Source: Silvanigrella paludirubra (GTDB lineage: Bacteria > Bdellovibrionota_B > Oligoflexia > Silvanigrellales > Silvanigrellaceae). From it: 64,000 bases of DNA. Positions 61,637 through 64,000 of the stretch are shown here, piece after piece. The notes beneath the pieces are model-generated. The model was not told where the DNA came from. It saw only the letters and a program-made list of their open reading frames with translations, and ran no database searches. Position 1 is the stretch's first letter. Each line of letters opens with the position of its first letter. The position numbers and the translations under genes were made by a program. The stretch lies in contig NZ_WFLM01000003.1 of NCBI RefSeq assembly GCF_009208775.1, forward strand, positions 535,374-599,373, written 5' to 3'.

Positions 61637-61682
61637 TTTTTGTTAATAAAGTTTTTATTAAAAATACCACATCTTTCTTATG

Positions 61683-61709
61683 AACACATTTTTTAGATTA
61701 AAATGTGTT
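61683..61709. terminator. 10-bp hairpin between small genes
   Basis: AACACATTTT and AAAATGTGTT around a 7-base loop. T-run support is weak, so termination is uncertain. Confidence 0.4.
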
Positions 61710-61724
61710 TAAAAACTATCAATA

Positions 61725-62048
61725 ATGGAAAAAAAAATGAATACAAATTTAGAAAAATCGAATAATAAACTTAAAATAATTTTTGATGTAATAGATAGAC
61801 TACAAAATGATTTTGAAGAATTTATAAGGCCAATATTTCATATATCATTAGAAATATTAGAAGTTTTATTATATATATTTATAGGAGTTTCTTCTCTGTG
61901 TATTTTTTATATAGTAGTAAATCATTATAATAACCCAAATTTCTTGCCAAAATTAGATATTATTGCATTGATAAATTCAATGCCAAAACTATTATTATGT
62001 TTTTTCATTTCATTACTACTTACTAAATATCTAAGAAAACGTTTTTAA
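61725..62048 (+). CDS. Small two-span membrane protein, unknown
   Basis: A 107-residue protein (or 103 from the Met at residue 5): a charged N-terminal helix (LKIIFDVIDRLQNDFEEFIR), then two transmembrane helices (ILEVLLYIFIGVSSLCIFYI and SMPKLLLCFFISLLLTKY). It resembles in layout the membrane protein at 61052-61369. Followed by a strong terminator. Confidence 0.5.
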   Translation: MEKKMNTNLEKSNNKLKIIFDVIDRLQNDFEEFIRPIFHISLEILEVLLYIFIGVSSLCIFYIVVNHYNNPNFLPKLDIIALINSMPKLLLCFFISLLLTKYLRKRF

Positions 62049-62068
62049 ATATTGCTATAAATAATAAT

Positions 62069-62107
62069 AAAAAACTCCTTTGATATTTATTAAAGGAGTT
62101 TTTTATA
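62069..62107 (+). terminator. Strong Rho-independent terminator
   Basis: AAAAAACTCCTTT (62069-62081) and AAAGGAGTTTTTT (62092-62104) form a perfect 13-bp stem running into a T-tract, 20 bp after the membrane-protein gene. Confidence 0.9.
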
Positions 62108-62150
62108 TTTAAGGTTCTTTTCATGCCTATTCTTAACATGAGGATAAAAA

Positions 62151-62933
62151 ATGGATATTTTTATTTCAATACTTTTGTTTACTATAGTAACTTATATTTT
62201 TTATGAAATTTATAAAAGTAAAAAAAATGATTTAAAACCAAAAGAGAGTGATAAAGAAAATTTAAAAACTGATGATTCTATTAGTATCAATAGATTCAAT
62301 AATAATCAAATAGAAAAAAGAGAAGTATCTAAAAGTCCGAGTACAGATATAAACAAAAATATATCAGATAATATTGTAAATATTTCTTTAAAGAAAGAAA
62401 AAAAAGATTTTAACCCTTATCATCATCGAAAAAAAATTGAAGAAGCAAATACAAACATAAAGCACTTAAGGAAAATGTTCTTTGAAGATGGGAAAAGCCC
62501 TGCTTATATTATGTATCAGTTAAAAAAAATTGAGGGATTAATATTTGAAGAAATGGTTCTTTCATGTCTTAGTGAAGCTGGTTTTAGGGTTTGGCGAAGC
62601 CCATCTCATACAAATGATGGTGGATTAGACGGCATGGTATTTATTAATGATGTTAAAGTATTATTGCAATCAAAATGTTGGAAAGGTTATATTAATAATC
62701 AAAATGTGGAAGAGTTTTCAAATCTTATTTTAAAAAAAAGCGCTCAGTTTGGATATTTTATTCATACTGGTAAAACTGGTCCTATGAGTTATTCTAAACT
62801 TAATAATAATGCATATTTTATATCTGGCGAAAAAGTTCTTCATTTAATCCTTCAACCTAAAAAAAGCGATTTTAATGGAAAAACTTTTTTAGTGCCTCAA
62901 TTAAAAGAACTTCTTTTAAGCAAAAATCATTAA
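62151..62933 (+). CDS. Membrane-anchored Mrr-like restriction endonuclease
   Basis: A 260-residue protein. An N-terminal transmembrane helix (residues 3-20) and a polar linker lead to a PD-(D/E)xK domain of the Mrr/restriction-endonuclease type: LIFEEMVLSCLSEAGFRVWR, D160 in NDGGLDGMVF, and Q173-S-K175 in VLLQSKCW, followed by VEEFSNLI. Catalytic residues are intact. Mrr-like nucleases cut modified or foreign DNA; a membrane-tethered form next to a DNA-transfer apparatus might process entering DNA, which is inference. Confidence 0.75.
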   Translation: MDIFISILLFTIVTYIFYEIYKSKKNDLKPKESDKENLKTDDSISINRFNNNQIEKREVSKSPSTDINKNISDNIVNISLKKEKKDFNPYHHRKKIEEANTNIKHLRKMFFEDGKSPAYIMYQLKKIEGLIFEEMVLSCLSEAGFRVWRSPSHTNDGGLDGMVFINDVKVLLQSKCWKGYINNQNVEEFSNLILKKSAQFGYFIHTGKTGPMSYSKLNNNAYFISGEKVLHLILQPKKSDFNGKTFLVPQLKELLLSKNH

Positions 62934-63007
62934 TAATCTATTTTTTAATTAAGGGTCATTAATTATGTGATAGCTTCAATTAAATTCAGCTATTATGTCT
63001 AATACGC

Positions 63008-63036
63008 TTGACATTATCGGAACTTAAGAACATTAT
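63008..63036 (+). promoter_or_regulatory. Possible sigma-70 promoter
   Basis: TTGACA (63008-63013), a 17-bp spacer and CATTAT (63031-63036; TATATT lies three bases further on), upstream of the small secreted protein gene. Confidence 0.45.
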
Positions 63037-63124
63037 ATTTTTTCTTGATAGGTAAATGTAAAAACAAAACAGAGTATATATTTTAATTCTCTGTAGAAAA
63101 TAATTTATTATGAAAGGATTTCAC

Positions 63125-63538
63125 ATGAAATTATTCTCCCTAATTTTAGGAATTTCTTTAACTCCATTTATGGCAATGGCTTCAAATAAGACACCTAAAA
63201 TAGTTTGGAGCGTACAAATTATAGATTTAGAAACAGGGAAAGAAAATAAATTAGATATAGATACTAAAGCAGGAAAATTTGATAAGCAATTAGGAAAAGA
63301 TGGATTTGTTTGTAATTATACCGCTCCTATAAATCAAAATTCCAGTAAAGCAATTGCAATGAAGAGAATAATATCATGCTCTAAAGAAGGTGATAAATAC
63401 ACACATTCATCAGCTTCGATTTGTGCTGCCGTTAATGGTGTTACCCCTGCAAATTCAGCAGCAAATATAATTATTTCAGATGAAAAAGAATCAAAAGGTT
63501 TCTCGCTTTCTATGGTTTGTCATTTAGAAAATGAATAA
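63125..63538 (+). CDS. Small secreted protein, unknown
   Basis: A 137-residue precursor starting at ATG 63125 with AAAGGA 7 bases upstream; a start five codons earlier would place that site inside the gene. A signal peptide ends AMAS (residues 1-20). The mature part contains four Cys and a beta-rich pattern (VWSVQIIDLETGKENKLDID). Family unknown. Confidence 0.65.
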   Translation: MKLFSLILGISLTPFMAMASNKTPKIVWSVQIIDLETGKENKLDIDTKAGKFDKQLGKDGFVCNYTAPINQNSSKAIAMKRIISCSKEGDKYTHSSASICAAVNGVTPANSAANIIISDEKESKGFSLSMVCHLENE

Positions 63539-63586
63539 CATTTTTTATTTTATATTAAAAATTTCTTTATTTTATAAATAATTATT

Positions 63587-63772
63587 ATGAATTTTTTGAT
63601 AAAATTTATAAATAAACTCTCCTTTTCTTTATTACTTTTTATGTTTTTATTTTTTTCTCCAGAAACAAAAATAGCTTCTAGTTTATCTATATCTTTAAAG
63701 GTTATATTATACACATTAATATTTATATCCTTTTTTCTAATAACCATTTCTTTAAAGTCCTTTTCAAAATAA
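63587..63772 (+). CDS. Possible 61-residue membrane protein
   Basis: The frame encodes two hydrophobic helices (LSFSLLLFMFLFFSP and VILYTLIFISFFLITI). No ribosome binding site is seen, and an equally long Lys-rich frame overlaps on the other strand, so this may be chance in A/T-rich DNA. Confidence 0.25.
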   Translation: MNFLIKFINKLSFSLLLFMFLFFSPETKIASSLSISLKVILYTLIFISFFLITISLKSFSK

Positions 63773-64000
63773 AAAAGTTAAGAAAATAATTGCTTCTTTT
63801 TTCATAGAACAAAAGAAGTGAACGGATTCCCAAAATTTACCGTTCTAGATTTAGGATAATTAGTTTCAAATAAGCCGTTTAAATTTTTGCTGTAGTTTTT
63901 TTTCAATATTAGGGTTTTAGGGGGTATAAATTTAAAGTTATTGTTGAGAAATAAGGATATTGAAAAAATAAAAATAATGCGCCATTCGCTGTTAATAATA
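63773..64000. other. Window end without genes
   Basis: An inverted repeat CTTCTTTT / AAAAGAAG (about 63791-63818) could terminate transcription from the left. Nothing else is recognised. Confidence 0.35.

Noticed and set aside
63550-63747. Minus-strand Lys-rich frame of 65 codons
   Set aside because: It overlaps another equally weak frame on the plus strand; low-complexity A/T-rich sequence readily gives such frames.
1-64000. CRISPR arrays, tRNA and rRNA genes
   Set aside because: No regularly spaced repeats, cloverleaf-like sequences or rRNA segments were seen. The palindrome families are not CRISPR-like: few copies, irregular spacing, no adjacent cas genes.

Overview
The window is very AT-rich DNA (roughly 25-30 % GC by eye) from a Gram-negative bacterium: there are several signal peptides, two-membrane lipoproteins and a type IV secretion apparatus. 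Gene content and composition fit a low-GC member of the Bdellovibrionota (Silvanigrella/Oligoflexia-like), but that placement is an inference; no rRNA, tRNA or taxonomic marker is present. Two ParA partition modules, a primase-type replication protein with repeats beside it, a type IV secretion operon, an IS, a group II intron and toxin-antitoxin genes mark it as a plasmid or a plasmid-derived or integrated region.

Layout. 1-2.0 kb: the first partition module, parA followed by a pGP6-D-like partner that leaves the window, with a 22-bp perfect palindrome between them. 2.2-19 kb: a cargo stretch of membrane and secreted proteins (DUF423, APC permease, LysE exporter, a degenerate macro-domain protein, a beta-lactamase-fold hydrolase, two short-chain dehydrogenases, an M36-like metalloprotease with visibly higher GC, an SGNH hydrolase). 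19-28.3 kb: a decayed accessory zone with an M13 peptidase truncated beside a 265-bp MITE, small orphan genes, a cluster of hairpins that may be a structured RNA, a group II intron inserted beside a second inverted-repeat element, and a higBA module. 28.5-35 kb: an IS3-family (IS2-like) element that interrupts a tiny ORF, a zinc-ribbon/deoxyribosyltransferase-like protein, an unknown two-gene operon and another unknown gene, separated by recurrent GGATAAG...CTTATCC palindromes; this looks like an island of conflict or defence genes.

35.3-41 kb: the replicon core, in order parA, a pGP6-D-like gene, an unknown gene, a repeat array, a primase-like replication protein and a coiled-coil/winged-helix protein. 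Twin 23-25-bp palindromes at the end of the pGP6-like gene are the best candidate centromere. 41-45.3 kb: a HicB/HTH regulator bracketed by a 16-bp palindrome, a PH-domain membrane protein, an MFS transporter, a hotdog protein, an S24-like repressor that lacks the catalytic Ser, and a protein resembling an autoinducer-binding domain.

45.5-50 kb: a strong promoter with a long leader drives two paralogous leucine-rich-repeat lipoproteins, the second carrying a Gly-rich C-terminal domain. 50.1-60.2 kb: a compact type IV secretion operon in Ti-plasmid order: pilin candidate, VirB3-VirB4 fusion, VirB5-, VirB6-, VirB8-, VirB9- and VirB10-like proteins, and finally a VirB1-like enzyme that joins an inactive-looking M23 domain to a domain with the catalytic layout of animal c-type lysozyme. 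60.3-64 kb: small zinc-ribbon and membrane proteins, a membrane-anchored Mrr-like nuclease and a small secreted protein. No VirB11, coupling protein or relaxase is visible in the window.
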